From positions 206,535 to 270,534 of the forward strand of contig NZ_KE159703.1 of assembly GCF_000403435.2 (NCBI RefSeq): DNA of 64,000 nt, in the 5' to 3' direction. This document shows, piece after piece, positions 9,319 to 17,674 of the stretch (the stretch's first letter is position 1; each line of letters starts with the position of its first letter). Source of the stretch: Oscillibacter sp. 1-3. GTDB taxonomy: Bacteria; Bacillota; Clostridia; Oscillospirales; Oscillospiraceae. Below the pieces are notes generated by a model. That model worked only from the letters and a program-made list of their open reading frames with translations. It searched no databases and was not told the origin of the DNA. The position numbers were made by a program, and so were the translations under genes.

Positions 9319-10338
9319 ATGTCCATTCTTGTCACCGGCGGCGCCGGGTATATCGGCAGCCACACCTGCGTGGAGCTGATCCAGGCGGGCTGCGAGGTCA
9401 TTGTGGCGGACAATCTCTACAACTCCAGCGAGGAGGCCGTCCGCCGGGTGGAGAAGATCGTGGGGAGGAAGATCCCCTTTGTCAAGGCGGAGCTGTGCGA
9501 CATGGAGCAGGTGGAGGCCCTTTTCACCAGGTTCCCGGACATCGACTCCGTGATGCACTTCGCCGGGCTCAAGGCCGTGGGGGAGAGCGTCAGCAAGCCC
9601 CTGGAGTATTACTCCAACAATCTCATCAGCACCCTCTACCTTCTCCAGGCCATGCGGACCCACGGGGTGAAGAATTTCGTCTTCTCCTCCTCCGCCACGG
9701 TCTACGGCGATCCCGCCACCGTGCCCATCCGGGAGGATTTCCCCACCGGCGGCACCACCAATCCCTACGGCACCACCAAGCTCTTCCAGGAGCGCATTCT
9801 CTCCGACTACTGCGCCGCCGACCCCACCCTGAACGTGGCCCTGCTGCGGTACTTCAACCCCATCGGCGCCCATGAGAGCGGCCTGATCGGCGAGGACCCC
9901 AACGGTATTCCCAACAACCTGGTGCCCTATATCGCAAAAGTCGCCGTGGGCCAGCTGGAAAAGCTCCACGTATACGGCAACGACTATTCAACTCCCGACG
10001 GCACCGGCGTCCGGGACTATATTCACGTCGTTGACCTGGCCAAGGGCCACGTGGCGGCGCTGAAAAAGCTGGAGCAGAACTGCGGCCTCTTCATCTGCAA
10101 TCTGGGCACCGGCAAGGGCTACTCCGTGCTGGACGTGCTCCACGCCTATGAGAAGGCCTGCGGCAAGGAGCTGCCCTACGTCATCGACCCCCGCCGCCCC
10201 GGAGACATCGCCGCCTGCTACGCCGACCCCAAGAGGGCCCGGGAGGAGCTGGGCTGGGAGGCGGAGCTTGGCATCGAGGAGATGTGCGCCTCCTCATGGA
10301 AGTGGCAGTCCATGAACCCCAACGGATACAAGGGTTAA
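9319..10338 (+). CDS. galE: UDP-glucose / UDP-GlcNAc 4-epimerase
   Basis: A 339-residue short-chain dehydrogenase-type epimerase that interconverts UDP-Glc/UDP-Gal and possibly UDP-GlcNAc/UDP-GalNAc through a bound NAD. It has the N-terminal Rossmann motif GGAGYIGSH, the SSSATVYG strand and the catalytic YxxxK as Tyr150-Lys154 (NPYGTTK). Later family blocks are LLRYFNPIGAHESG, PNNLVPYI, RDYIHVVDLA and RRPGDIAACYAD. AAAGGAG precedes the ATG by 8 bases. It is the first gene of a tight unit with a nucleotidyltransferase and a HexNAc kinase, which suggests a role on N-acetylated sugars as well as galactose. Confidence 0.93.
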   Translation: MSILVTGGAGYIGSHTCVELIQAGCEVIVADNLYNSSEEAVRRVEKIVGRKIPFVKAELCDMEQVEALFTRFPDIDSVMHFAGLKAVGESVSKPLEYYSNNLISTLYLLQAMRTHGVKNFVFSSSATVYGDPATVPIREDFPTGGTTNPYGTTKLFQERILSDYCAADPTLNVALLRYFNPIGAHESGLIGEDPNGIPNNLVPYIAKVAVGQLEKLHVYGNDYSTPDGTGVRDYIHVVDLAKGHVAALKKLEQNCGLFICNLGTGKGYSVLDVLHAYEKACGKELPYVIDPRRPGDIAACYADPKRAREELGWEAELGIEEMCASSWKWQSMNPNGYKG

Positions 10339-10351
10339 GGGAGGACGGATT

Positions 10352-11278
10352 ATGAACAAGCCTGTTCTCGTCATCATGGCCGCCGGCATGGGCAGCCGGT
10401 ACGGCGGCCTCAAGCAGCTGGACCCCGTGGGCAGCCACGGCCAGCTGATTATCGACTACTCCATCTACGACGCCCGCCGGGCGGGCTTTGAGACCGTGGT
10501 CTTCGTCATTAAGCCCGAGATCGAGGCGGATTTCAAGGCCGCCATCGGAGACCGGGTGGCCCAGGTGATGGACGTGAAGTACGCCTATCAGCTCAAAGAG
10601 GACCTGCCGGAGGGGTACGCCGTCCCGGCGGAGCGGACCAAGCCCTGGGGCACCGCCCATGCGGCGCTTTCTGTGCGGGGCATTGTGGACGGCCCCTTCG
10701 CCGTCATCAACGCCGACGACTACTACGGCCCGGAGGCCTTTCGGGAGATCCATGCCTACCTCTCCAGCCATCCCGACGGGGCGCTGTACGAGTACGTCAT
10801 GGTGGGGTACCTGCTGAAAAACACGGTGACGGAGAACGGCACCGTGGCCCGGGGCGTGTGCGAGGAGACGGCGGAGAACTTCCTCACCCAGGTCACCGAG
10901 CGCACCAAGATCGAAAAGGGCGAGCCCCCCCGCTTCACTGAGGACGACGGCAAGACCTGGACGGACCTGGCGGGGGACACCATCGTATCTATGAACATGT
11001 GGGGCTTTAACCGCAGCTTCCTGGACGAGGCGTGGAAGCGTTTTCCCGCCTTTTTGGACAAGGCCCTGGCGGAGAACCCCGCCAAGGCGGAGTACTTCCT
11101 GCCCACCGTGGTCAGCCAGCTGATCGACGAGGGGAAGGCTCGGGTGAAGGTGCTGCGCAGCGAGGACAAGTGGTACGGCGTCACCTACCGGGAGGACAAG
11201 CCCGCGGTCATGGCTGCCATCGCGGAGAAGACGGCCTCCGGGCTGTATCCGGACAATCTCTGGGAGGTGCGGGTATGA
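10352..11278 (+). CDS. Sugar-phosphate nucleotidyltransferase
   Basis: A 308-residue protein with an N-terminal GT-A-like nucleotidyltransferase fold. LVIMAAGMGSRYGGLKQL is the pyrophosphorylase signature loop and FAVINADDYYG supplies the metal-binding aspartates. These enzymes join a sugar-1-phosphate to an NTP. It lies 13 bases after galE and overlaps the kinase start by four bases (ATGA). In bifidobacteria a GalT-type uridylyltransferase sits at the equivalent step of the lacto-/galacto-N-biose pathway, so I infer that this enzyme makes UDP-HexNAc or UDP-Gal from the kinase product. The nucleotide and sugar specificity is not visible in the sequence. Confidence 0.8.
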   Translation: MNKPVLVIMAAGMGSRYGGLKQLDPVGSHGQLIIDYSIYDARRAGFETVVFVIKPEIEADFKAAIGDRVAQVMDVKYAYQLKEDLPEGYAVPAERTKPWGTAHAALSVRGIVDGPFAVINADDYYGPEAFREIHAYLSSHPDGALYEYVMVGYLLKNTVTENGTVARGVCEETAENFLTQVTERTKIEKGEPPRFTEDDGKTWTDLAGDTIVSMNMWGFNRSFLDEAWKRFPAFLDKALAENPAKAEYFLPTVVSQLIDEGKARVKVLRSEDKWYGVTYREDKPAVMAAIAEKTASGLYPDNLWEVRV

Positions 11279-12390
11279 TCCAGGCGGAACAGACTCTGCA
11301 GGAGGTCTTGGTGGCCTTTGACTTCGGCGCGCCCGTGGTGGGCGCCGTCCGGTACGGCCAGGGACATATCAACGACACCTTCTGCGTACACACCCAGCCG
11401 GAGAACGCCTGCTGCCGCCGCTTCATCCTCCAGCGCATGAGCGCCGCCGCCTTCAAGCGGCCGGACCAGCTGATGGAGAACATCATCGGCGTCACCGAGT
11501 ACCTTGGCCGGCAGATTGAGGCCCGGCGCGGAGACCGCGGCCGGGAGGCCATGGAGGTTCTCCGTCCGAAAAACGGGGAGCCCTACTACACCGACAGCCA
11601 GGGCGGCGCCTGGCGGGTCTATCCCTTTGTAGAGCGCACCGTCTGCTGCCAGGCGGCGGATACGCCGGAGCTCTTCGCCGCCTCCGGCCGGGCCTTCGGC
11701 CGCTTCCAGCAGCTTTTGAAGGACTACCCGGCGGAGACCCTTCACGAGACCATCCCCAACTTCCACAACACCGAGGACCGGCTGAAAAAGTTCAAGGCCG
11801 CCCTGGAGGCGGACAAGCTGGGGCGGGCGGCAGAGTGCGGGCCGGAGATCAGCTTCGTCCTGGAGCGGGAGGCGGACTGCTCCGCTGCCCTGAGCGCCAT
11901 GCGGGAGGGAAAGCTTCCCGTCCGCGTCACCCACAACGACACCAAACTGAACAACGTCCTCATGGACGAGACCACCGGAGAGGGGATCTGCATCATCGAC
12001 CTGGATACTGTGATGCCGGGCCTTGTGATTTACGATTTCGGCGATTCCATCCGCTTCGGCGCCAACCACAGCGCCGAGGACGAGACCGACCTCAGCAAGG
12101 TCAGCCTGGACGTGGACCTCTTCGACGTGTACACCAAAGCCTTTTTAGAGGGGACCGGCGGCTCTCTCACAGATGCGGAGATCGAGTATCTCCCCTGGGG
12201 GGCCAAGCTGATGACGCTGGAGTGCGGCATCCGCTTCCTCACCGACTATCTGGTGGGGGATGAGTACTTCCACATCAGCCGGGAACGGCAGAACCTGGAC
12301 CGCTGCCGCACCCAGTTCAAGCTGGTAGCGGACATGGAGGCGCGCTGGGACGAACTGCGGGCCATCGTGGACCGGTACCGCGGAAACTGA
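11275..12390 (+). CDS. nahK: NahK-like N-acetylhexosamine 1-kinase (aminoglycoside phosphotransferase fold)
   Basis: A 371-residue APH-fold kinase. The catalytic loop is VTHNDTKLNNVL and the metal site is IIDLDTVMPG, followed by YDFGDSIRFGAN. Together with the N-terminal GHINDTFCV nucleotide loop these match NahK/LnpB, which phosphorylates GlcNAc or GalNAc at C1. Start ATG 11275 overlaps the preceding stop (ATGA), so translational coupling is expected. With galE and the nucleotidyltransferase it forms a three-step activation module, and the downstream NagA/NagB and ABC importer supply and consume amino sugars. A homoserine kinase-like or other APH specificity cannot be excluded. Confidence 0.78.
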   Translation: MIQAEQTLQEVLVAFDFGAPVVGAVRYGQGHINDTFCVHTQPENACCRRFILQRMSAAAFKRPDQLMENIIGVTEYLGRQIEARRGDRGREAMEVLRPKNGEPYYTDSQGGAWRVYPFVERTVCCQAADTPELFAASGRAFGRFQQLLKDYPAETLHETIPNFHNTEDRLKKFKAALEADKLGRAAECGPEISFVLEREADCSAALSAMREGKLPVRVTHNDTKLNNVLMDETTGEGICIIDLDTVMPGLVIYDFGDSIRFGANHSAEDETDLSKVSLDVDLFDVYTKAFLEGTGGSLTDAEIEYLPWGAKLMTLECGIRFLTDYLVGDEYFHISRERQNLDRCRTQFKLVADMEARWDELRAIVDRYRGN

Positions 12391-12413
12391 GACACGGGAT
12401 TGAAAAACAACGT

Positions 12414-12453
12414 GGGAGGGCGCCCTCCCGCAGTCGCTCTGCAGGGCAGAGCG
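12414..12453 (+). repeat. Two adjacent hairpins in the nahK-araC gap
   Basis: A perfect 16-base palindrome GGGAGGGCGCCCTCCC (12414-12429), then CGCTCTGC-AGG-GCAGAGCG (12435-12453), just before the GGGAGGTGAT ribosome site of the regulator. They could lower read-through or stabilise the upstream mRNA. Confidence 0.5.
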
Positions 12454-12481
12454 CCGCGTCCGCACGGGAGGTGATCTTTGA

Positions 12482-13348
12482 ATGGCGGAGATGAATATCC
12501 TGTTTGACGAGGAGCGGCTGCGCAAGCTCATTGCCAACCTCAACATCCTCACCGGCCTGCCCGCCAACATTTTGGACCCGGAGGGGCGGGACATCAACCT
12601 GTTCAAGGGCCACCCGCCCTTTTGCCGGATGCTCAACGACCTGCCGGAGGGGCATGAGCGCTGCGTGGCCTGCGACCGGTGCAAGATCCAACACTACACC
12701 GCGGATAAGGGGTTCCAGTTCTACCGCTGCCACGCCGGGATCTGCGAGGCCATCATGCCCCTCTTTGATAAAAAGAGACCCCTGGCCTATCTGGCCTTTG
12801 GCTGCTACCTGGACGAGAGCCCCCTGGAGGAGCAGTGGGAGGTGACCCGGAGCCGGCTGGACTGGTATCCCGGCGGGGCCGACGCCCTGCGCCCCGCCTT
12901 CTTCCAGTTCCGGCAGTACAGCCAGAAGGAGCTGCGGGCCTATGCCGAGACGCTGGAGGCCCTGTCCGCCTATATCCAGCTCAAGGGCATGATTCTCACA
13001 GCCGAGCAGACGGACCTGCAGAAGCTGGAGCTGTATCTGGACCAGCACTATATGGAAAAGCTCTCCCTGGCCTCTGTCTCTCAGGAGCTGCGCATCGGCC
13101 GCACCAAGCTGTGCGCCCTGGCCAAGGAGCTCTCCGGCGGACACACCCTGTCCCACCTCATCGCCCAGCGGCGCATCAGCGAGGCAAAGCGCCTGCTGCT
13201 CCAGAGCAGCCTGCCCATCTCCGTGGTGGGGGAGATGGTGGGCATCAGCGACTACAACTATTTTTCCAAGGTCTTCCGCTCCGTCACCGGCAGCACCCCC
13301 AGCGCCTTCCGCAAAAACGGCCTAAAGGGCGGGGGGATTTCCGGCTAA
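12482..13348 (+). CDS. PocR-AraC transcriptional regulator
   Basis: A 288-residue regulator. Residues about 8-165 look like a PocR ligand-sensing domain, with the cysteine pattern CRML, ERCVACDRCK and FYRCHAGICEA. Residues about 185-285 form an AraC/XylS double helix-turn-helix (LASVSQELRIGRTKLCALAK, then ISVVGEMVGISDYNYFSKVF). GGGAGGTGAT precedes the ATG. Its position between the kinase and the ABC genes suggests that it activates the importer in response to an amino sugar or a metabolite. Domain family and fold are visible; the ligand is inferred. Confidence 0.85.
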   Translation: MAEMNILFDEERLRKLIANLNILTGLPANILDPEGRDINLFKGHPPFCRMLNDLPEGHERCVACDRCKIQHYTADKGFQFYRCHAGICEAIMPLFDKKRPLAYLAFGCYLDESPLEEQWEVTRSRLDWYPGGADALRPAFFQFRQYSQKELRAYAETLEALSAYIQLKGMILTAEQTDLQKLELYLDQHYMEKLSLASVSQELRIGRTKLCALAKELSGGHTLSHLIAQRRISEAKRLLLQSSLPISVVGEMVGISDYNYFSKVFRSVTGSTPSAFRKNGLKGGGISG

Positions 13349-13357
13349 TCGATTACG

Positions 13358-13390
13358 AAATCGTACGAACTTTCACGGTTCGTACGATTT
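13358..13390. terminator. Inverted repeat after the AraC gene
   Basis: Perfect 13-bp arms AAATCGTACGAAC / GTTCGTACGATTT around a 7-base loop, 10 bases after the regulator stop. It may be a terminator or a regulator binding site in front of the ABC genes. Confidence 0.55.
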
Positions 13391-13534
13391 TGCTATAAAG
13401 CGGACTTTTTGCTCTATTATTCGCAGAATGAACAAGTATAATTTAGATTAAGGAAACGCGTTTGTGGATTATTTCCCATGAGGATGCTCCGCAGCTGGGT
13501 TTCCCACATCATTTCATGAAAGAGGAGAATGAAG

Positions 13535-14824
13535 ATGAAAAGATTTCTTGCGTTGCTGCTGGCCCTGGTCATGACGATGGCCCTGGCGGCCTGCGGCGGC
13601 AAAACCGACACCCCTTCCACTGACAACACCCCTCCCGCGGAGAGCAATGATCCCGCGCCCGCGGCCCCCGCTGAGAAGATCCCCGTCAACGTCATCGCCG
13701 CCGAGTACGGCCAGAACACCAAGCAGTGGTGGGCTGACTTTGTGGAGGACTTCAACAAGGACAATGAGAACATCGACCTGACTGTGGAGGTTGTCTCCTG
13801 GAACGACATCTACACCGTGGTCAACACCCGCATCTCCGGCAACAGCGCCCCCGACATCCTGAACATCGACGTCTTCGCCGACTATCAGGCCGATGACCTG
13901 TTGCTGCCCGCCGAGGAGTTCGTCTCCCCCGAGACCTACGCCAAGATGTACCCCGCCTTCCTGGATCAGTCCGTTGTGGACGGCACCGTGTGGGCCATCC
14001 CCGACCTGGCCTCCGCCCGCGCCATGTACTACAATGTGGACATCCTGGAAGCCGCCGGCGTGGAAGTTCCCACCACCTGGGACGAGCTGACCGAGGCCTG
14101 CAAGAAGATCAAGGAGTATGACTCCAGCATCTATCCCTGGGGCATTGACATGACCACCGACGAGGGCCAGGCCGCCTTTGCCTACTACATTTGGAACAAC
14201 GGCGGCGACTTCACCGACGCCGACGGCAACTGGACTCTGAACACCCCCGAGAACGTGGAGGCCATTGAGTACGCCATCAGCCTGGTGAAGGACGGCTACA
14301 CCAACTCCGACCCCGCCAACGAGACCCGCTACACCCTGCAGGATCTGTTCGGCGCCGGGAAGCTGGCCATGATGATCGGGCCCAACTCCATCCCCACCTA
14401 CATCAAAGAGGGCGGCAGCACTATCAACTACGCCTTCGCGGCCATCCCCACCAACGGCGGCAACCCCTCCGTCTCCGCCGGCGTTATGGACCGCTTCATG
14501 TGCTTCGACAACGGTCACTCCGACGAGAAGATCGAGGCCATCAAGACCTTCTTCGACTACTTCTATGACGATGCCCGCTACTCCGACTGGGTGCTGATGG
14601 AGGGCTTCCTGCCCGCCACCTCCGCCGGCGGCGAGATCGTGGCCGCCTCCGATCCCTCCATGGCCCCCTGGGTCGAGATCGTTGGCTCCTGCAAGTTCTA
14701 TCCCACCGCCAAGGCGGAGTGGGCCGACGTGAAGCAGGGCGTCATTGATGTCGAGCAGCACGCGCTGCTGGGCGGCGATGTGGCCGAGCTGCTGGATACC
14801 CTCCAGGCCAGCCTCCCCGGCTGA
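13535..14824 (+). CDS. ABC sugar-binding lipoprotein
   Basis: Extracellular solute-binding protein, family 1, of about 429 residues. The signal peptide MKRFLALLLALVMTMALAAC ends in a lipobox with lipidated Cys20 and is followed by a Pro/Thr-rich linker. The body has carbohydrate-binding features such as a GTVWAIPDLASARAMYYN strand and PTTWDELTEACKKIKE. ATG 13535 is favoured over ATG 13529 because AGAGGAG then sits 7 bases upstream. It delivers the substrate to the two permeases that follow. The NagA/NagB context points to an amino-sugar oligosaccharide, but the ligand is inferred. Confidence 0.88.
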   Translation: MKRFLALLLALVMTMALAACGGKTDTPSTDNTPPAESNDPAPAAPAEKIPVNVIAAEYGQNTKQWWADFVEDFNKDNENIDLTVEVVSWNDIYTVVNTRISGNSAPDILNIDVFADYQADDLLLPAEEFVSPETYAKMYPAFLDQSVVDGTVWAIPDLASARAMYYNVDILEAAGVEVPTTWDELTEACKKIKEYDSSIYPWGIDMTTDEGQAAFAYYIWNNGGDFTDADGNWTLNTPENVEAIEYAISLVKDGYTNSDPANETRYTLQDLFGAGKLAMMIGPNSIPTYIKEGGSTINYAFAAIPTNGGNPSVSAGVMDRFMCFDNGHSDEKIEAIKTFFDYFYDDARYSDWVLMEGFLPATSAGGEIVAASDPSMAPWVEIVGSCKFYPTAKAEWADVKQGVIDVEQHALLGGDVAELLDTLQASLPG

Positions 14825-14859
14825 AAGGGCCGTCAATACCTGAATTAGAAAAACGCACA

Positions 14860-14894
14860 GCCGCGGGCCGGGCCGGCTTGGTCCGGCCCGCGGC
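14860..14894 (+). repeat. GC-rich hairpin after the binding-protein gene
   Basis: GCCGCGGGCCGGGCC pairs with GGTCCGGCCCGCGGC (one G-U) around a 5-base loop. Such stem-loops between binding-protein and permease genes often stabilise the upstream mRNA and give differential expression. Confidence 0.6.
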
Positions 14895-14907
14895 CTCTTC
14901 CATTTGC

Positions 14908-14951
14908 GGCCGCTTTCAAAGGGCGGAGCGTTCCGCCCTTTGAAAGCGGCC
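14908..14951 (+). repeat. Perfect 20-bp inverted repeat upstream of the permeases
   Basis: Arms at 14908-14927 and 14932-14951 pair without mismatch around GCGT; the core is TTTCAAAGGGCGGA. It lacks a T-run and lies 31 bases before the permease start. It may be an mRNA processing or stability element, or a dispersed repeat. Confidence 0.65.
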
Positions 14952-14982
14952 GGAGAGAAAACGTACTTAGGGAGGTGTCTCC

Positions 14983-15939
14983 GTGAACGCAGCAACCCAA
15001 ACCGTTCCCGCAGAGAAGAAAGCGCCCGCGAAGAAAAAGGTCCCCGGCAGTTCCGGGAAGAAGCTGTTCCGGAAGGTGGAGCCCTATATCTGGATCGCGC
15101 CCAGCGTGATCCTCATGGCGGTTTTCATCCTGGTGCCCATCCTGTCCGTGTTCCAGATGGCCATGAGCGACGTCAGCCGGGCGGGCAAGATCAAGGGCTT
15201 CAACGGCCTTGAGAATTTCTCGAAGGTCATCAGCAATCCCTCGTTCAGCCTGGTCCTGAAAAATACCCTGGTGTGGACCGTGGCCGTGGTGGTTCTCTCC
15301 ACCGTGCTGGGCTTCATGCTGGCCCTGGTGCTGAACAACAAGTTTCGCGGGCGGAAGATCGCCCGGGCCATTGTGGTCTTCCCCTGGGCCACCACGCTGG
15401 TCATCCAGGCCAGCGCCTGGAACTTCATCATCAACACCGACTACGGCACCCTGAACACCCTTCTGATGAAGATCGGCCTGATTTCCGCCCCGGTGAACTG
15501 GACCCCCACGCCGGCAGCCTACTTCGCCTGGGAGATCGCCTGCGGCATCTTCGTCACCATCCCCTTTGTCACCTTCTGCGTCCTCTCCGGTCTCCAGAGC
15601 ATCGATACCTCCTATTATGAGGCCGCCACGGTGGACGGAGCCGGCTATTTCCAGAAGCTGTTCAGCATCACCCTGCCTCTGGTGAAATCGTCCCTGACCG
15701 TGGCCACGGTGCTGAACATCATCTACGTGTTTAACTCCTTCCCCATCATTTGGACCATGACCAAGGGCGACCCCGCCAACCACACGGACACCCTGGTCAC
15801 CTACCTCTACAAGCTGGCCTTCTACAACGGCAAACAGGGCGAGGCCGCCGCCGTGTCGGTCATCGGCTTTTTGATTCTGCTGATCTGCGCCAGCACCTAC
15901 ATGATCTACACCCTGCGGAAAGGAGATGAGGACCTGTGA
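14983..15939 (+). CDS. ABC sugar permease, MalF/UgpA type
   Basis: A 318-residue inner-membrane protein with a basic N-terminal extension (residues 1-28, rich in Lys and Ala), then six predicted helices. The EAA loop that contacts the ATPase is visible as YYEAATVDGAGYFQKLFSIT. The start is GTG 14983 with GGGAGGTG 6 bases upstream. Its stop overlaps the start of the next permease (GTGA), so the two are coupled and form the heterodimeric channel for the upstream binding protein. Confidence 0.9.
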   Translation: MNAATQTVPAEKKAPAKKKVPGSSGKKLFRKVEPYIWIAPSVILMAVFILVPILSVFQMAMSDVSRAGKIKGFNGLENFSKVISNPSFSLVLKNTLVWTVAVVVLSTVLGFMLALVLNNKFRGRKIARAIVVFPWATTLVIQASAWNFIINTDYGTLNTLLMKIGLISAPVNWTPTPAAYFAWEIACGIFVTIPFVTFCVLSGLQSIDTSYYEAATVDGAGYFQKLFSITLPLVKSSLTVATVLNIIYVFNSFPIIWTMTKGDPANHTDTLVTYLYKLAFYNGKQGEAAAVSVIGFLILLICASTYMIYTLRKGDEDL

Positions 15940-16799
15940 GCCAGCCCGCTGCCGCTTTGAAAAAGCCGCTCTCCGTGAAAAAGGTGATTTTGCGCCTCCT
16001 GCTGTACTTTGTGGTGCTTGACGTGTGCATCATCACCCTGTATCCCTACTTTGCCATGCTCTGCACTGCGTTGAAGAGCCGCAACGAGATCTTCAGCGGC
16101 AATACCATCCTGCCCGTCACGGCCCTGTGGTCCAACTTCATCGACATCTGGAGCCGGGCCCCCATGGCCAAGTACATGCTCAACTCCATCCTGATTGCCG
16201 GCGGCTCCACCATCATCGCCATGCTCTGCGGCATCCCCGCCGCCTATGCCCTGGCCCGGATGAAGTTCAAGGGTCAGACCGCTTTCCTGGGCGTCATCAT
16301 CGTCTCTCAGATGTTCGCACCGGTGGTGCTGCTGATCGGCATCTACAAGGTGATGCTCTCCATGGGGCTGACGGACAGCATCCTGGGACTGATTTTCATC
16401 AACGCCGCCTTCAACCAGGCCTTCACCGTCTGGCTGCTGCGGGGCACCTTCATGGGCATCTCCGCAGAGATGGAGCAGGCCGCCACCATTGACGGCTGCA
16501 GCCGGGTTCAGTCCATGATGAAGGTGTTGCTGCCTGTGGCGGCCCCCGGCATTGTTACCACGCTGATCTTCATCTTCATCAATGCCTGGAACGAGTACAC
16601 CGTGGCCCTGTGCCTCATTCAAACCGACACCCTCAAGCCGCTGACTGTTGGCATCAACACCTTCAACGGCTACAACATCATCGAGTGGCAGTATCTCTTC
16701 GCCGCATCCATCTTCGCCATCATCCCTGTGGTGATTCTCTTCATGTGCATCGAAAAGAATCTGGTCAGCGGTTTGGCCTCCGGCGGTGTGAAGGGTTAA
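15936..16799 (+). CDS. ABC sugar permease, MalG/UgpE type
   Basis: A 287-residue partner permease with six helices (for example LLLYFVVLDVCIITLYPYF) and the EAA motif MEQAATIDGCSRVQSMMKVL. It starts with GTG at the four-base overlap with the preceding permease. The C terminus IEKNLVSGLASGGVKG is typical of the MalG/CUT1 branch, where it contacts the ATPase. The ATPase is encoded separately downstream of nagA. Confidence 0.9.
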   Translation: MSQPAAALKKPLSVKKVILRLLLYFVVLDVCIITLYPYFAMLCTALKSRNEIFSGNTILPVTALWSNFIDIWSRAPMAKYMLNSILIAGGSTIIAMLCGIPAAYALARMKFKGQTAFLGVIIVSQMFAPVVLLIGIYKVMLSMGLTDSILGLIFINAAFNQAFTVWLLRGTFMGISAEMEQAATIDGCSRVQSMMKVLLPVAAPGIVTTLIFIFINAWNEYTVALCLIQTDTLKPLTVGINTFNGYNIIEWQYLFAASIFAIIPVVILFMCIEKNLVSGLASGGVKG

Positions 16800-16921
16800 G
16801 GGCTGTACAAACTCACAAAAAATTGGTGGATTCCCTCCGGCGAGCATGGTATACTATGCATAGGATCTCCGTGTTCCGCCGGAGCGCGCCAATCAGGACT
16901 TTTGGAAAGGGAGAGCATACC

Positions 16922-17674
16922 ATGAGAATTTACTGCGAGAAGGACTACGACGCCATGAGCCGCCGGGCGGCCAACCTGATCTCCGCCGAGGTGATCCGCC
17001 GCCCGGACTGCGTGCTGGGTCTGGCCACCGGCTCCACGCCGGAGGGGACCTACAAGCAGCTGGTGGCCTGGAACCAGCGGGGCGATTTCAGCTTCAAGGA
17101 GGTCCGCTCCGTGAACCTGGACGAGTACCGGGGGCTGGCCCCGGACCATGACCAGAGCTACCGTTATTTCATGCAGAAGCACCTCTTTGACCATGTGGAC
17201 ATCCGCCCGGAGAACACCTGGGTGCCTGACGGTCTGGCGGAGGACCCTGCCGCCGAGTGCGCCCGGTATGACGAGCTGATCCGCTCCCTGGGCTACGCCG
17301 ACCTCCAGCTGCTGGGCGTGGGCCGCAACGGCCATATCGGCTTCAACGAGCCCGACGAGGACTTCATGAAGCCCACCCACGTGGTGGATCTGGCCGAGAA
17401 CACCATTGACGCCAACGCCCGTTTCTTTGCCAGCCGCGACGAGGTGCCCAAGCAGGCCTTCACCATGGGCATCGGCTGCATTATGGCCGCCCGCCGGGTG
17501 CTGCTGCTGGCCAGCGGCACCAACAAGGCGGATGCCATCTACAACGCCGTCTGCGGGCCCATCACGCCCCGCTGCCCCGGCTCCATCCTCCAGCTTCACA
17601 ATGACGTGGTGCTGGTGGGCGACGAGGCCGCCCTCAGCAAGCTGATCGAGGCGGGGGTATGCGTATGCGGATAA
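16922..17674 (+). CDS. nagB: Glucosamine-6-phosphate deaminase
   Basis: A 250-residue cytosolic enzyme that converts GlcN-6-P to fructose-6-P and ammonia, the last step of amino-sugar catabolism. Family blocks visible are GLATGSTPEGTYKQL (phosphate site), NLDEYRGL, the active-site GVGRNGHIGFNEP and LTMGIG-like FTMGIGCIM. Its 3' end overlaps nagA by 16 bases. A TATACT -10-like element lies about 65 bases upstream, but no well-spaced -35 is visible, so transcription may come from the ABC genes. Confidence 0.95.
   Translation: MRIYCEKDYDAMSRRAANLISAEVIRRPDCVLGLATGSTPEGTYKQLVAWNQRGDFSFKEVRSVNLDEYRGLAPDHDQSYRYFMQKHLFDHVDIRPENTWVPDGLAEDPAAECARYDELIRSLGYADLQLLGVGRNGHIGFNEPDEDFMKPTHVVDLAENTIDANARFFASRDEVPKQAFTMGIGCIMAARRVLLLASGTNKADAIYNAVCGPITPRCPGSILQLHNDVVLVGDEAALSKLIEAGVCVCG

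Noticed and set aside
14983..16799. Glycerol-3-phosphate (Ugp) or maltose importer
   Set aside because: Permeases are generic CUT1; nagA, nagB and the NahK-like gene argue for amino sugars.
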